Shown here in pieces: positions 8,246-17,157 of a stretch of DNA of 64,000 nt. The notes under the pieces were generated by a model, which was given only the letters and a program-made list of their open reading frames with translations, ran no database searches and was not told the DNA's origin. Location of the stretch: assembly GCF_000315425.1 (NCBI RefSeq), contig NZ_JH992922.1:1903248-1967247 (forward strand). Direction: 5' to 3'. The position numbers and the translations under genes were made by a program. The stretch comes from Massilia timonae CCUG 45783. Its GTDB lineage: Bacteria > Pseudomonadota > Gammaproteobacteria > Burkholderiales > Burkholderiaceae_D. How positions within the stretch are numbered: position 1 is the first letter of the stretch; every line of letters starts with the position of its first letter.

Positions 8246-10069
8246 ATGAAACCATTGCTGAACAAAAAGAACGAGATCGAACAGGCGCTGGCCGCCTTCA
8301 AGAGCACCTTCATCACGGTCGGCGTCTTCAGCGCGATCATCAACATCCTGATGCTGACGCCGTCGATCTACATGCTGCAAGTCTATGACCGCGTGCTGGC
8401 CAGCCGCAACGAGATCACGCTGCTGATGCTGACCCTGCTGATGCTGGGCGCCTACGCCTTCATCGCCGGCCTCGAGCTGATCCGCTCCTTCGTGCTGGTC
8501 CGGGTGGGCGCGCGCTTCGACATGATCATGAACAAGCGCGTGTATACCGCCGCCTTCGAGCAGAACCTGAAGCAGGCCGGCGGCAATGCCGGGCAGTCGC
8601 TGAGCGACCTGACCAACCTGCGCCAGTTCCTGACCGGTAACGCGCTGTTCGCCTTCTTCGACGCGCCCTGGTTCCCGATCTACCTGCTGGTGATCTTCCT
8701 GTTCGAACCGACCCTGGGCCTGTTCGCGTTGGGCGGCACGGTGGTCCTGATCATCCTGGCCGTGGTCAACGAGCGCATCACGCGTAAGCCTTTGTCGGAA
8801 GCGAACACCATGTCGATCCAGGCCGGCACCCTGGCCACCAACAACCTGCGCAATGCCGAAGTCATCGAGTCGATGGGCATGCTGCCGAACCTGATGGGCC
8901 GCTGGTTCAAGATGCACGGCAAATTCCTGTCGCTGCAGGCCGACGCCAGCCAGAAGGCCGGCAAGATCGGTTCGGCCACCAAGTTCGTGCAGACCGCCCA
9001 GCAGTCGCTGGTGCTGGGCCTGGGCGCGCTGCTGGTGCTGGAGAACAAGATCACCCCGGGCATGATGATCGCGGCCTCGATCCTGGTCGGCCGCACCATG
9101 CAGCCGGTGCAGCAGGTGATCGGCGTGTGGAAGAACTGGAGCAGCACCCGCATGGCCTACGAGCGCCTGACCAAGCTGCTGGAAACGAATCCGGCGCGCG
9201 AAGCCGGCATGGCCCTGCCGAAGCCGCAAGGCCACCTGACCGTGGAAGGCGTCACCGCCGCGCCGCCGGGCGCCAAGAACCCGATCGTGCGCAATGTGAG
9301 CTTCGGCATCAAGCCGGGCGACGTGCTCGGTGTGATCGGCCCGAGCGGCTCGGGCAAGTCGACCCTGGCGCGCCTGCTGGTCGGCGTCTGGCCGTCGATG
9401 ATGGGCAAGGTGCGCCTGGACGGCGCCGACATCTACCAGTGGAACAAGGCCGAACTCGGCCCGAACATGGGTTACCTGCCGCAGGACATCGAACTGTTCG
9501 CCGGCACCGTGAGCGAAAACATCGCCCGCTTCGGCGAAGTCGATGCCGAGAAGGTCGTGCTGGCGGCCAAGCGCGCCGGCGTGCACGACATGATCCTGCA
9601 CCTGCCGAACGGCTACGACACCCAGCTGGGCGACAGCGGCGCCGGCCTGTCCGGCGGCCAGAAGCAGCGCCTGGGCCTGGCCCGCGCGATGTACGACGAT
9701 CCGGCGCTGATCGTGCTGGACGAGCCGAACTCGAACCTCGACGAGGCGGGCGAGCAGGCCCTGGTGAACGCGGTGCTCGACCTGCGCAGCCGCGGCAAGA
9801 CCATCGTCCTGATCACCCATCGTCCGAGCGCGATCAGCGTGACCACCAAGCTGCTGCTGATGCGCGAAGGCCAGGTCCACATGTTCGGTCCGACCGCCAA
9901 GGTGCTGGAAGCCCTGAAGGAACAGCAGAAGCAGGCGGCCCTGCCGGGTCCGGGCGCCACCGCCGGCGCCAAGCCGCCCGCGCCGGCCGCTCCGCCGGCG
10001 CCGCCGGCGCCGCCGGCGCCGCCAGCCCCTGCGCCAGCCCCGAACGACCAGCCCCAAGCGAGCGTTTGA
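8246..10069 (+). CDS. type I secretion system permease/ATPase (PrtD family)
   Basis: This is the inner-membrane ABC exporter of a type I secretion system. The ATG at 8246 gives the normal family N-terminus (MKPLLNKKNEIEQAL then the PSIYMLQVYDRVL block); an in-frame GTG at 8207 would add 13 residues. The 607-residue protein has a membrane domain over about residues 20-300 and an ATPase domain with Walker A GPSGSGKST (about 365), signature LSGGQKQR (about 467) and Walker B LIVLDEPNSNLD (about 488). There is no N-terminal C39 peptidase domain, so substrates would be exported uncleaved through a C-terminal signal, fitting the DUF4214 proteins upstream. The last 35 residues are an unusual Ala/Pro tail (repeated PPAPPAP). 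It is the first gene of a three-gene operon. Confidence 0.93.
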   Translation: MKPLLNKKNEIEQALAAFKSTFITVGVFSAIINILMLTPSIYMLQVYDRVLASRNEITLLMLTLLMLGAYAFIAGLELIRSFVLVRVGARFDMIMNKRVYTAAFEQNLKQAGGNAGQSLSDLTNLRQFLTGNALFAFFDAPWFPIYLLVIFLFEPTLGLFALGGTVVLIILAVVNERITRKPLSEANTMSIQAGTLATNNLRNAEVIESMGMLPNLMGRWFKMHGKFLSLQADASQKAGKIGSATKFVQTAQQSLVLGLGALLVLENKITPGMMIAASILVGRTMQPVQQVIGVWKNWSSTRMAYERLTKLLETNPAREAGMALPKPQGHLTVEGVTAAPPGAKNPIVRNVSFGIKPGDVLGVIGPSGSGKSTLARLLVGVWPSMMGKVRLDGADIYQWNKAELGPNMGYLPQDIELFAGTVSENIARFGEVDAEKVVLAAKRAGVHDMILHLPNGYDTQLGDSGAGLSGGQKQRLGLARAMYDDPALIVLDEPNSNLDEAGEQALVNAVLDLRSRGKTIVLITHRPSAISVTTKLLLMREGQVHMFGPTAKVLEALKEQQKQAALPGPGATAGAKPPAPAAPPAPPAPPAPPAPAPAPNDQPQASV

Positions 10070-10101
10070 CCGACGACGGTCATTATTGGAGAACCGAATA
10101 G

Positions 10102-11454
10102 ATGAAGTTGTTGAAGAGTAATACTACGGACGTGGTCGTGCACGACGTCGAGCCGACCGAAGTCAAGACCGATCCTAATCCGTACAGCAAGCTCGGCTGG
10201 CTGATCGTGCTGGCCGGTTTCGGCGGCTTCCTGCTGTGGGCGCTGCTGGCGCCGCTCGACAAGGGCGTGCCGCTGTCCGGCACCGTGGCCACCGAATCGA
10301 ACCGCCAGGCCGTGCAGCACCAGGCCGGCGGCACCGTCCAGGAACTGCTGGTGCGTGACGGCGACGTGGTCAAGAAGGGCCAGGTGCTGGTGCGCATGAA
10401 CCCGATCGTGGCCCGTTCCGCGGTCGAGGTCACCGACGCCCAATACCTGTCGGCGCTGGCCAACGTCGCCCGCCTGACGGCGGAACGCGATGGCGGCCGG
10501 ACGATCAAGTTTTCGGAAGAACTGGAAAAGCGCCGCACCGAACCGCGCGTGATGGAATTGATGAGCACGCAGAACCAGCTGCTGATGGCGCGCCAGAGTT
10601 CGCTGCAAAATGAACTGGCCGGCATCGACGCCAGCATCGAAGGCCTCAAGATGCAGATCAGCGGCCTGCAGGAATCGCGCGACAGCAAGAAGGAGCAGGT
10701 CGAATTCCTGAAAGAACAGCTGGGCGGCATGCGCGACCTGGCCAAGGAAGGCTACGTCGCCCGCAACCGCCTGCTCGACCTCGAGCGCACCTATGCCCAG
10801 CTGGGTGGCGCCATCTCGGAAGACATCGGCAATATCGGCCGCTCGCAGCGCCAGGTGATCGAGCTGACGATGCGCCGCGCCCAGCGCGTGCAGGACTACC
10901 AGAAGGAAGTGCGCACCCAGCTGGCCGACTTCCAGCGCGAGGCCGACGGCCAGGGCGCGCGCCTGCAGGCGCAGCGCTTCGAGCTGTCGAACGTCGAAGT
11001 GAAGTCGCCTGCCGACGGCGTGGTGGTCGGCCTGGCGGTGTTCACCAACGGCGGCGTGGTGCCGGCCGGCTTCAAGATGATGGACATCGTCCCGAGCAAC
11101 GCCCCGCTGATCGTCGACGGCCAGCTGGCGACCAACCTGGTGGACAAGGTGCACCCGGGCCTGCCGGTGGAGCTGATCTTCTCGGCCTTCAATACCAACA
11201 AGACTCCGCACATCGACGGCGAAGTGCTGTACATCTCGGCCGACCGCAGCGTCGACGAAAAGACCGGCGCGCCTTACTACAAGGTCCACGTCAAGGTGAC
11301 CCCGGAAGGCCAGAAGAAGGTCGCCGCGCACAATATGGACATCCGCTCCGGCATGCCGGTCGAGCTGTTCGTGAAGACCGGCGAGCGCACGATGATGAGC
11401 TACCTGCTCAAGCCGATCATGGACCGCGCCCACTCGGCGCTGAGCGAGGAGTAA
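10102..11454 (+). CDS. type I secretion periplasmic adaptor (HlyD/PrtE family)
   Basis: The membrane-fusion subunit links the ABC exporter to the outer membrane channel. ATG 10102 follows a TTGGAGAA ribosome site. Of 450 residues, about 1-30 are cytoplasmic, one membrane helix follows (WLIVLAGFGGFLLWALLAPL, near residue 33), then the barrel-sandwich start (VPLSGTVATESNRQAVQH), a long coiled-coil hairpin (about 110-300) and the closing barrel block VKSPADGVVVGLAV. It lies 32 bases after the ABC gene and 3 bases before the TolC-type gene, so the three are co-transcribed and probably co-translated. Confidence 0.93.
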   Translation: MKLLKSNTTDVVVHDVEPTEVKTDPNPYSKLGWLIVLAGFGGFLLWALLAPLDKGVPLSGTVATESNRQAVQHQAGGTVQELLVRDGDVVKKGQVLVRMNPIVARSAVEVTDAQYLSALANVARLTAERDGGRTIKFSEELEKRRTEPRVMELMSTQNQLLMARQSSLQNELAGIDASIEGLKMQISGLQESRDSKKEQVEFLKEQLGGMRDLAKEGYVARNRLLDLERTYAQLGGAISEDIGNIGRSQRQVIELTMRRAQRVQDYQKEVRTQLADFQREADGQGARLQAQRFELSNVEVKSPADGVVVGLAVFTNGGVVPAGFKMMDIVPSNAPLIVDGQLATNLVDKVHPGLPVELIFSAFNTNKTPHIDGEVLYISADRSVDEKTGAPYYKVHVKVTPEGQKKVAAHNMDIRSGMPVELFVKTGERTMMSYLLKPIMDRAHSALSEE

Positions 11455-11457
11455 GCC

Positions 11458-12807
11458 ATGGCGCGCATTCACGCATTTCGTCTGCGCACCCTGGCGGCCG
11501 GCGCGCTGCTGGCCGCGGGTTTCTGCGGCAGCGCCGGCGCGATCTCGCTGGAAGAAGCCTACCAGGCCGCGCTCAAGAACGATCCGACCTTCCGCATGCG
11601 CGAGTTCGAGGCCGAGAGTGGCAAGGAAAACCGCATCCTCGGCCGCGCCCAACTGCTGCCGCAGGTGTCGGCCAGCTATTCGTACAACCAGAACGTGACC
11701 GACCGCGAGACTTTCCAGGGCGTTAACCGGCCGCCGTCGATCGACCATCCAAAGTACGATAGTCGCTCGGCAGTGGTTCAGCTGCGTCAGCCGCTGTTCA
11801 ATATGGACGCCATCCAGCGTTATCGCCAGGGCAAGGTGCAGAGCGCCCAGGCCGAGCAGGCCTATGAAGCCGGCGTCGACGAGGTGTCGGTGCGGGTGGT
11901 GAGCGCCTATATGGACGCCCTGTTCGCCGAAGACCAGCTGGCGCTGGCGCGGGTGCAGCGCGATATGTATGCCGAGCAGCAGAAGGTCAATGATTTCCTG
12001 TTCCAGAAGGGCGAGGGCACCAAGACCGATTCGCTGGAAACCCGCGCCCGGCTCGACCTGGCCGAGGCCCAGCTGGTCGAGGCGCAAGACAATGTGGTCG
12101 CGGTGCGCAATACGCTGGCCGGCGTGATCGGCATGGATCCGGGCACGCTCGACCAGCTCGGCCCGAACTTCCGCCCGGTCACGCTCGACGTCGCGAGTTT
12201 CGAGGAATGGCGCAAGCTGGCCCTGGAGCGCAACAACACGCTGGCCGCGACCCGGCTTGGGGTGGAGAACGCGCGCCTGGACATCAACCGCAACCGCGCC
12301 GGCCACCTGCCGCGGGTGGACTTCGTCGCCGCCTACAGCAAGAGCGACAGCGAGACGCTGAATCTGCTCGGTACGGAGTCGACCAACCGCTCGCTCGGCG
12401 TGCAGGTGAACATCCCAATCTATTCGGGCGGCGCGATCAATGCCCAGACGCGCCAGGCGGCGGCCACCTACGGTCGCGCTCAGGCCGAACTCGACGCACG
12501 CACCAACGAGACCCTGATCGAACTGCGCCGCGCCCACGACCTGGTCATGAGCAGCGGCCGCAAGATCGACGCCCTGGCCAAGGCCGTCGAGTCGAGCAAG
12601 GAGCTCATGAGGGCCACCGAGCAGAGCATCAAGGGCGGGGTGCGCATCAACCTCGACCTGCTTACCGCCCAGCAGACGCTGTTCACCAGCCAGCGCGACC
12701 TGGCCCAGGCACGCTATTCTTACCTGGTCGGCCTGATGCGCCTGCGCGCGGCCTCCGGCACCATGGCGCCGGATGCGGTGCGCGAGATCGGCGCTTTCTT
12801 CCGCTAG
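11458..12807 (+). CDS. TolC-family outer membrane channel (PrtF type)
   Basis: This 449-residue protein completes the type I secretion apparatus. A signal peptide (MARIHAFRLRTLAAGALLAA onward, cleavage near SAGA) is followed by the first TolC repeat ISLEEAYQAALKNDPTF and two outer-membrane efflux repeats with long helices; VNIPIYSGGAINAQTRQA marks the start of the second. The ribosome site GAGGAG overlaps the end of the adaptor gene. The stop codon overlaps the 3' end of the convergent acyltransferase gene by four bases. Confidence 0.92.
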   Translation: MARIHAFRLRTLAAGALLAAGFCGSAGAISLEEAYQAALKNDPTFRMREFEAESGKENRILGRAQLLPQVSASYSYNQNVTDRETFQGVNRPPSIDHPKYDSRSAVVQLRQPLFNMDAIQRYRQGKVQSAQAEQAYEAGVDEVSVRVVSAYMDALFAEDQLALARVQRDMYAEQQKVNDFLFQKGEGTKTDSLETRARLDLAEAQLVEAQDNVVAVRNTLAGVIGMDPGTLDQLGPNFRPVTLDVASFEEWRKLALERNNTLAATRLGVENARLDINRNRAGHLPRVDFVAAYSKSDSETLNLLGTESTNRSLGVQVNIPIYSGGAINAQTRQAAATYGRAQAELDARTNETLIELRRAHDLVMSSGRKIDALAKAVESSKELMRATEQSIKGGVRINLDLLTAQQTLFTSQRDLAQARYSYLVGLMRLRAASGTMAPDAVREIGAFFR

Positions 12808-14009
12808 GAATGATGGCGGGCCCTGGCAACCGGGCTCGCCGCTGCCTCTTCTTCAAACGGCGCCGATTGTGCGCCGTTTCTTTTTTCATCACCACACAGC
12901 ATGGACCCGAAACGGCGCGACAGCGCGATCGCGGGCCGGTCGACCCAGCGCTCGAACAGCCATGCCGCGCCCACACAGGCGGTCATATACAGGACGAAGC
13001 CGATCCCGAGATGCAGCGCATCGCGCGGGAAGCGCGCATAAAACGCTGCCGACAGCGAGCACAGCACGATGAAATGCAGCAGGTAGATCGAAAACGAGAT
13101 CCGCCCCAGGAACTGCACCAGCGGGCGGTTCAATAATCCTTGTCCCCAACCCGACAGCACCGCCGCGCACACGCAGACAGCGCCGATGGCGTTATAAAAA
13201 CTCTTGACGTCCCAGATCTGCGGGTCGGGCAAAAAGCCGTACATGGTGCGGAAATGCTGGTAGGCGCCGAAATACAGGCCGGCGGCGAAGACCGCGAACT
13301 GGCCCGCGCGCGTCAGGCGCACGCGGTGCAGCGCGGCGCCCGCGAACAGGGCGATGTAATAGATCGACTGCTCCGCATGAATGGCGTGCAGCAGCAGGCA
13401 CGCCAGCGCCATCGGCAGCAGCAGGTGGCGCGCAGGCTTGGCAAGAAAGAACAGCAAGATATAGATCGAGCCAATGAATTCGATCTTCAGTGTCCACAAC
13501 GGCGGCAGGAACGACGCGCTGCCCAGCACGATCGACCCGAACAGCGCTTCCTTCAAGGCATCAAGGCCGGTCAGGTCCGCCGGGTAAAAGCTGGCCAGCC
13601 AATTCGTGGAGCCGGACAATTGCGCCGCCTGTCCCGTGTGCAGCAATCCGGTGGAATAAGCAAGCCAGGCCAGTCCGATCGCGGCCATGATCGGCAGGTT
13701 CAGGCGCAGATAACGCGACCACAGGCGGCGCTGCAATACGGGGCCGGCATTGTCGTGCTCGAACCAGGGTAGTGTCAGGACATAACCGGACAGGACGAAG
13801 AAAATCAGTACCGGAAAATGGCCGTTATAAAACAGGGTCAATGCCGGCGAGCCAAGTACGTCGACAAGCGGACCCGGCTCCACGGGACGGGGAAACAGCG
13901 CGCCATAGTTATAAAACAGCAGCGATGGCAGGAACGCGGCGATAAAGTGGGTAATCGTGACGCTCAATGCCGCCAGGCCGCGCAGGCCGTCCGCGCTCGT
14001 ATTCTTCAT
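12804..14009 (-). CDS. acyltransferase 3 family membrane protein (OafA/YrhL type)
   Basis: A 401-residue multi-pass membrane enzyme expected to transfer an acyl group (often acetyl) onto a cell-surface glycan. The start at 14009 gives the normal family opening MKNTSADGLRGLAALSV with the invariant RGLAALSV-H (here THFI) motif; longer in-frame starts have no family resemblance. About ten hydrophobic helices follow, with FFVLSGYVLT and the family block GRISFSIYLLHF near the end. The last 30 residues are an unusual charged tail encoded over the secretion operon terminator. Substrate is not predictable from sequence; surface polysaccharide is likely. Confidence 0.85.
   Translation of the reverse strand: MKNTSADGLRGLAALSVTITHFIAAFLPSLLFYNYGALFPRPVEPGPLVDVLGSPALTLFYNGHFPVLIFFVLSGYVLTLPWFEHDNAGPVLQRRLWSRYLRLNLPIMAAIGLAWLAYSTGLLHTGQAAQLSGSTNWLASFYPADLTGLDALKEALFGSIVLGSASFLPPLWTLKIEFIGSIYILLFFLAKPARHLLLPMALACLLLHAIHAEQSIYYIALFAGAALHRVRLTRAGQFAVFAAGLYFGAYQHFRTMYGFLPDPQIWDVKSFYNAIGAVCVCAAVLSGWGQGLLNRPLVQFLGRISFSIYLLHFIVLCSLSAAFYARFPRDALHLGIGFVLYMTACVGAAWLFERWVDRPAIALSRRFGSMLCGDEKRNGAQSAPFEEEAAASPVARARHHS
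12855..12886 (+). terminator. Terminator of the secretion operon, inside the acyltransferase 3' end
   Basis: Stem AAACGGCGC / GCGCCGTTT with a 7-base loop and a CTTTTTT tail. It lies within the last codons of the convergent acyltransferase gene, so the sequence serves both roles. Confidence 0.85.
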
Positions 14010-14207
14010 ATGGTTATCATCGGTGAGGCTGTTCCTCCCGTTCGGTAGAACGCAACAGCTTGGTAGTCCTGCAAAGGCACGATTATCCGACAATCGGCGC
14101 CGATCGGGCGATAAACCATCGAGTTCCCGTGTTCGATGACGAAGCATGCGCTGCCATTCATCTCGCTGGACTAAGATGAGTTATCCAATCAATAACGGAG
14201 GTAGAAA

Positions 14208-14810
14208 ATGGCAGTGGAAGCTATCGAGGTCCAAAAACTGTATGTCGCGTATTTTGGACGTCCGGCCGATCCGAATGGCATGGAATACTGGACCGATGCG
14301 CTCGACACAGGGGCGATCTCGTTGGCGGATGTCTCGGATTCGTTCGCCGCTTCGCAGGAATACCGTGACACCTATGCCGGATTGGGTAACCGCGCCATCG
14401 TGAGCGAGGTCTACGACAACCTGTTCGGCCGTGCGGCCGACGAAGCCGGTTTGAATTATTGGGCCGACCTGATGGATCGCGGCATCGTCTCGATCGACGA
14501 TGTGGTGAGGGATGTCTCCGAGGCCGCAGTGGGCGCCGACGACACCGCCTTCAACGGTAAGGTAGCGGCCGCCAGCATGTTCACCCTGCGTCTCGACGAA
14601 GCTGATGAGGTTGCCGCCTACCAGGGCGATGCGGCAAAAGAGATTTCGATGGAGTTCCTGGCGACAGTCAAGGATATAGAGAGCGCAGCCGACGCGCTGG
14701 ATCCGGACGTCGTCGACGCGTGGATCGACCGCATCGTCGCTGCGCATACTGCCGAGGCCGTCCAACTTGTCGGCCAGGCGCCGGTAGCGGAAGCGCCGCC
14801 GCTCGGCTAA
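14208..14810 (+). CDS. short DUF4214-only protein
   Basis: ATG 14208 has a strong AACGGAGG site. The 200-residue product is almost only DUF4214: repeat one has KLYVAYFGRPADPNGMEYW, repeat two SEVYDNLFGRAADEAGLNYW, followed by a stretch matching the region after the repeats in the large paralogues (KVAAASMFTLRLDEADEVAAY). It then stops with an Ala/Pro tail (VAEAPPLG) and lacks the large body and the C-terminal domain with the presumed secretion signal. No CRP-type site is seen upstream, unlike the large paralogues. It could be a cytoplasmic partner, an anchor or a reduced copy; I cannot tell which. Confidence 0.78.
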   Translation: MAVEAIEVQKLYVAYFGRPADPNGMEYWTDALDTGAISLADVSDSFAASQEYRDTYAGLGNRAIVSEVYDNLFGRAADEAGLNYWADLMDRGIVSIDDVVRDVSEAAVGADDTAFNGKVAAASMFTLRLDEADEVAAYQGDAAKEISMEFLATVKDIESAADALDPDVVDAWIDRIVAAHTAEAVQLVGQAPVAEAPPLG

Positions 14811-14876
14811 GGCAGCCGGGCGCGCTGCAGGCTTGCGCAGCCAGGCCGCGCACGCGCGGCCGCTGCGCAGGAACGG

Positions 14877-15758
14877 TCAGGCGGCAGGCTGAACCGCGGC
14901 GGCTTCGTCGGGCCTGTGCGCACCGGCGCAATGCGGGCACGACACGCCCACGACATAGCTCGGCGACAGCTGCTGGCGCGGCGTGACCACGGCGCGGCAC
15001 GCGAAGCATTGCGCGGTCTCGGTCGGTTCCAGCTTCGGATTGAGGGCGGTGCGGTAATCGAACACGAAGCAGTCGCCCGTGTAGTGGTCGCCGCCGACTT
15101 CCTCGAAATACTTCAGGATGCCGCCCTCGAGCTGGTACACGCGTTCGTAGCCGATATTCTTCATGTGGATCGCGGCCTTCTCGCAGCGGATGCCGCCGGT
15201 GCAGAAGGTGACCACGGTCTTGCCGTTCAGCTCATCCTTGTGCTGGGCCGCGACGGCCGGGAATTCGGTGAATTTATCGATGCGGTAATCGAGCGTGTTG
15301 TCGAAGGTGCCCACGTCGACCTCGAAGGCGTTGCGGGTTTCCATCATGACGACTTCGACGCCGTCGTCGTCGTGGCCCTGGTCGAGCCAGCGCTTGAGGG
15401 TATGGGCATCGACCGCAGGCGCGCGGCCCAGTTCCGGCTTGATCAGCGGCATGCGCATGGTAATGATCTCTTTTTTGATCTTCACCAGCATGCGCTTGTG
15501 CGATTGCTCGCCCGACAGGCTTTCTTTCCACTCCAGGTCGGCCAGGCGCTCGTCGCTGCGCACCCAGGCCAGGTACTGGTCGATGTGCTCGCGCGTGCCC
15601 GACAGGAACATATTGATGCCTTCCGGCGTCAGCAGCACGGTCCCCTTCAAGCCAAGCTCGTTGCACAGGGCCTGGTATTGCGGGCGCAATTCCTCCAGGT
15701 TGTCGAGCGTGATGAACTTATAGGCGGCGATGTTGACGTACTGGTTTTGGGAGGACAT
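14877..15758 (-). CDS. trhO: tRNA uridine(34) hydroxylase, rhodanese family
   Basis: TrhO makes 5-hydroxyuridine at the wobble position of certain tRNAs using oxygen. The start at 15758 gives the usual opening ([12 protein letters not shown]); an extension to 15884 lacks family similarity. The 293-residue protein has the N-terminal acylphosphatase-like part ([17 protein letters not shown]) and a rhodanese domain with catalytic loop [10 protein letters not shown] (about residue 190). The C-terminus carries two CxxC pairs (CFAC and CPHC) typical of the longer family members and probably zinc-binding. It is convergent with the short DUF4214 gene. Confidence 0.92.
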   Translation of the reverse strand: MSSQNQYVNIAAYKFITLDNLEELRPQYQALCNELGLKGTVLLTPEGINMFLSGTREHIDQYLAWVRSDERLADLEWKESLSGEQSHKRMLVKIKKEIITMRMPLIKPELGRAPAVDAHTLKRWLDQGHDDDGVEVVMMETRNAFEVDVGTFDNTLDYRIDKFTEFPAVAAQHKDELNGKTVVTFCTGGIRCEKAAIHMKNIGYERVYQLEGGILKYFEEVGGDHYTGDCFVFDYRTALNPKLEPTETAQCFACRAVVTPRQQLSPSYVVGVSCPHCAGAHRPDEAAAVQPAA

Positions 15759-16062
15759 GGTCGATGAGCCTTGCAAAGGCGGTTGGAAAGACAGGGCGAT
15801 ATTATAAGTCAGCAAGCGCGCCCGACCACATGGCGCTCCCGATTTGCGACGGAGTTGCGCCGCTCCTTCCCGCTGCTCATTCATGAAGAAGCGTCAGGAA
15901 GCGCGAGGGAGCACTCTTGTGTCGAAAAATCTTACAGTAAATACAATCCGATATTGCGAAAAATCAATTAAGTTGTTGATTATTAACACTAATGCATTGC
16001 TGGCATCTTAATTGCTTTATGGATCATGTTCTGTTTTTAATTACCATAACTAGGGATAAACA

Positions 16063-16719
16063 ATGATTCGTAAATTTGCCTTCATCACTCTGGCACTCGC
16101 GACCGGCTTCGCATCGGCTGCGCAAATTCTGCCTTCGAAATCGTTCAGCACCAACGCCAATGATATCTACACTTACAGCTTCGACCAGGCGCAAACCGGC
16201 AGCTACATCCTGGACTTCACGTTCAGCTTCGACGGCAAGGTGCAGAACAACGATTTCCTCGGTGTATGGTTCGGCAATGCAGGCGTCGCCAAGAACTATG
16301 AAGGCCCGAATTTCGGATTCAAGGCCAACTGCAACGAACAAGGCACCTGCACCGACGATCTTTTCGTGCGTACGCAAGGAACCGGTGGTCATTTCATCGC
16401 GGGCAGCGACCTGAAGGAAGGCGAGACCTATCACCTCTTCGCACATCTCTACAAAAGCACTGCGAACGGCTTTTATGACCGCTTCGACCTGTGGCTGAAC
16501 CCGACTGCAACCGAGATGCAAACGCTGACCGGCGCCGACGCTTCGGCCACCGAAAAGTCCAGCCTCAAGTCGTTCGACACCATTGGCATTCGCACCGCCA
16601 ATGTCGACAACGGCCTGACGCTGAACGTCAACCCGGCCGAAGTCCCGGAGCCGGGCAGCGTTGCGCTGATGGGCCTCGCCCTGGCCGGCTTGGGCTTCAT
16701 CCGCCGCAAGCGCGCCTGA
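16063..16719 (+). CDS. PEP-CTERM sorting-domain secreted protein
   Basis: A 218-residue exported protein. The signal peptide (MIRKFAFITLALATGFASA) is followed by a beta-rich domain of unknown function containing one cysteine pair (NCNEQGTC). The C-terminus is a classic exosortase signal: VPEPGS, a hydrophobic helix (VALMGLALAGLGFI) and basic RRKRA. Such proteins are processed by an exosortase, usually coded with an exopolysaccharide locus elsewhere. The upstream gap is AT-rich and the gene has its own terminator, so it is monocistronic. Confidence 0.87.
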   Translation: MIRKFAFITLALATGFASAAQILPSKSFSTNANDIYTYSFDQAQTGSYILDFTFSFDGKVQNNDFLGVWFGNAGVAKNYEGPNFGFKANCNEQGTCTDDLFVRTQGTGGHFIAGSDLKEGETYHLFAHLYKSTANGFYDRFDLWLNPTATEMQTLTGADASATEKSSLKSFDTIGIRTANVDNGLTLNVNPAEVPEPGSVALMGLALAGLGFIRRKRA

Positions 16720-16740
16720 TCCGAAGGAGCCGATGTCGAT

Positions 16741-16768
16741 AAAACCGCTGCTTCGGCAGCGGCTTTTC
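16741..16768 (+). terminator. Terminator after the PEP-CTERM gene
   Basis: Stem CCGCTGC / GCAGCGG closed by a TTCG tetraloop, followed by CTTTT. Confidence 0.85.
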
Positions 16769-17157
16769 GGGTGCTCACAGTGCAAGCGCCAATGCCAGCG
16801 GACTTTCCTGGCGGCGTTGCAAGATATGGTCGCTGGACAGCGGTGGCCTGCTGGCCGTCGTCGAGGTCGTGTAAGCGAGCGTACCGGCGAACCGACACCG
16901 ATGCGGGTGGCATGATGCTGTTCGACCCGATGGCACGGTCAGCTGTATGGACGATATCGTGGTGGTTGGTTCGACCGCAGCCTGATCGTAGCGTGTCACC
17001 TGGCTGGCGCCTCTGGCGACGCTCTTGCGCGTGCAGTCGGCAGGCCGAAGAACGACTACCTCTCGCCGTTTCCGGGTGCGCTGGATTGTCGGCCTTGGTC
17101 GCACCACCCCCATACTCCGCCTTCATCAGGTTGTCCGGCTCGCGGTAAAATACCCGG
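16769..17157. other. Intergenic region before dnaE, nothing recognised
   Basis: About 390 bases without a gene I can support. Open frames occur on both strands but are not family-like and their codon use does not match the chromosome. The dnaE promoter must lie here or just beyond, but I could not pick a convincing one. Confidence 0.4.

Noticed and set aside
9613..12537. Long minus-strand open frame (about 970 codons) opposite the secretion operon
   Set aside because: It spans three well-supported genes, is His/Arg/Gln-rich without any recognisable domain, and reflects GC-rich third positions.
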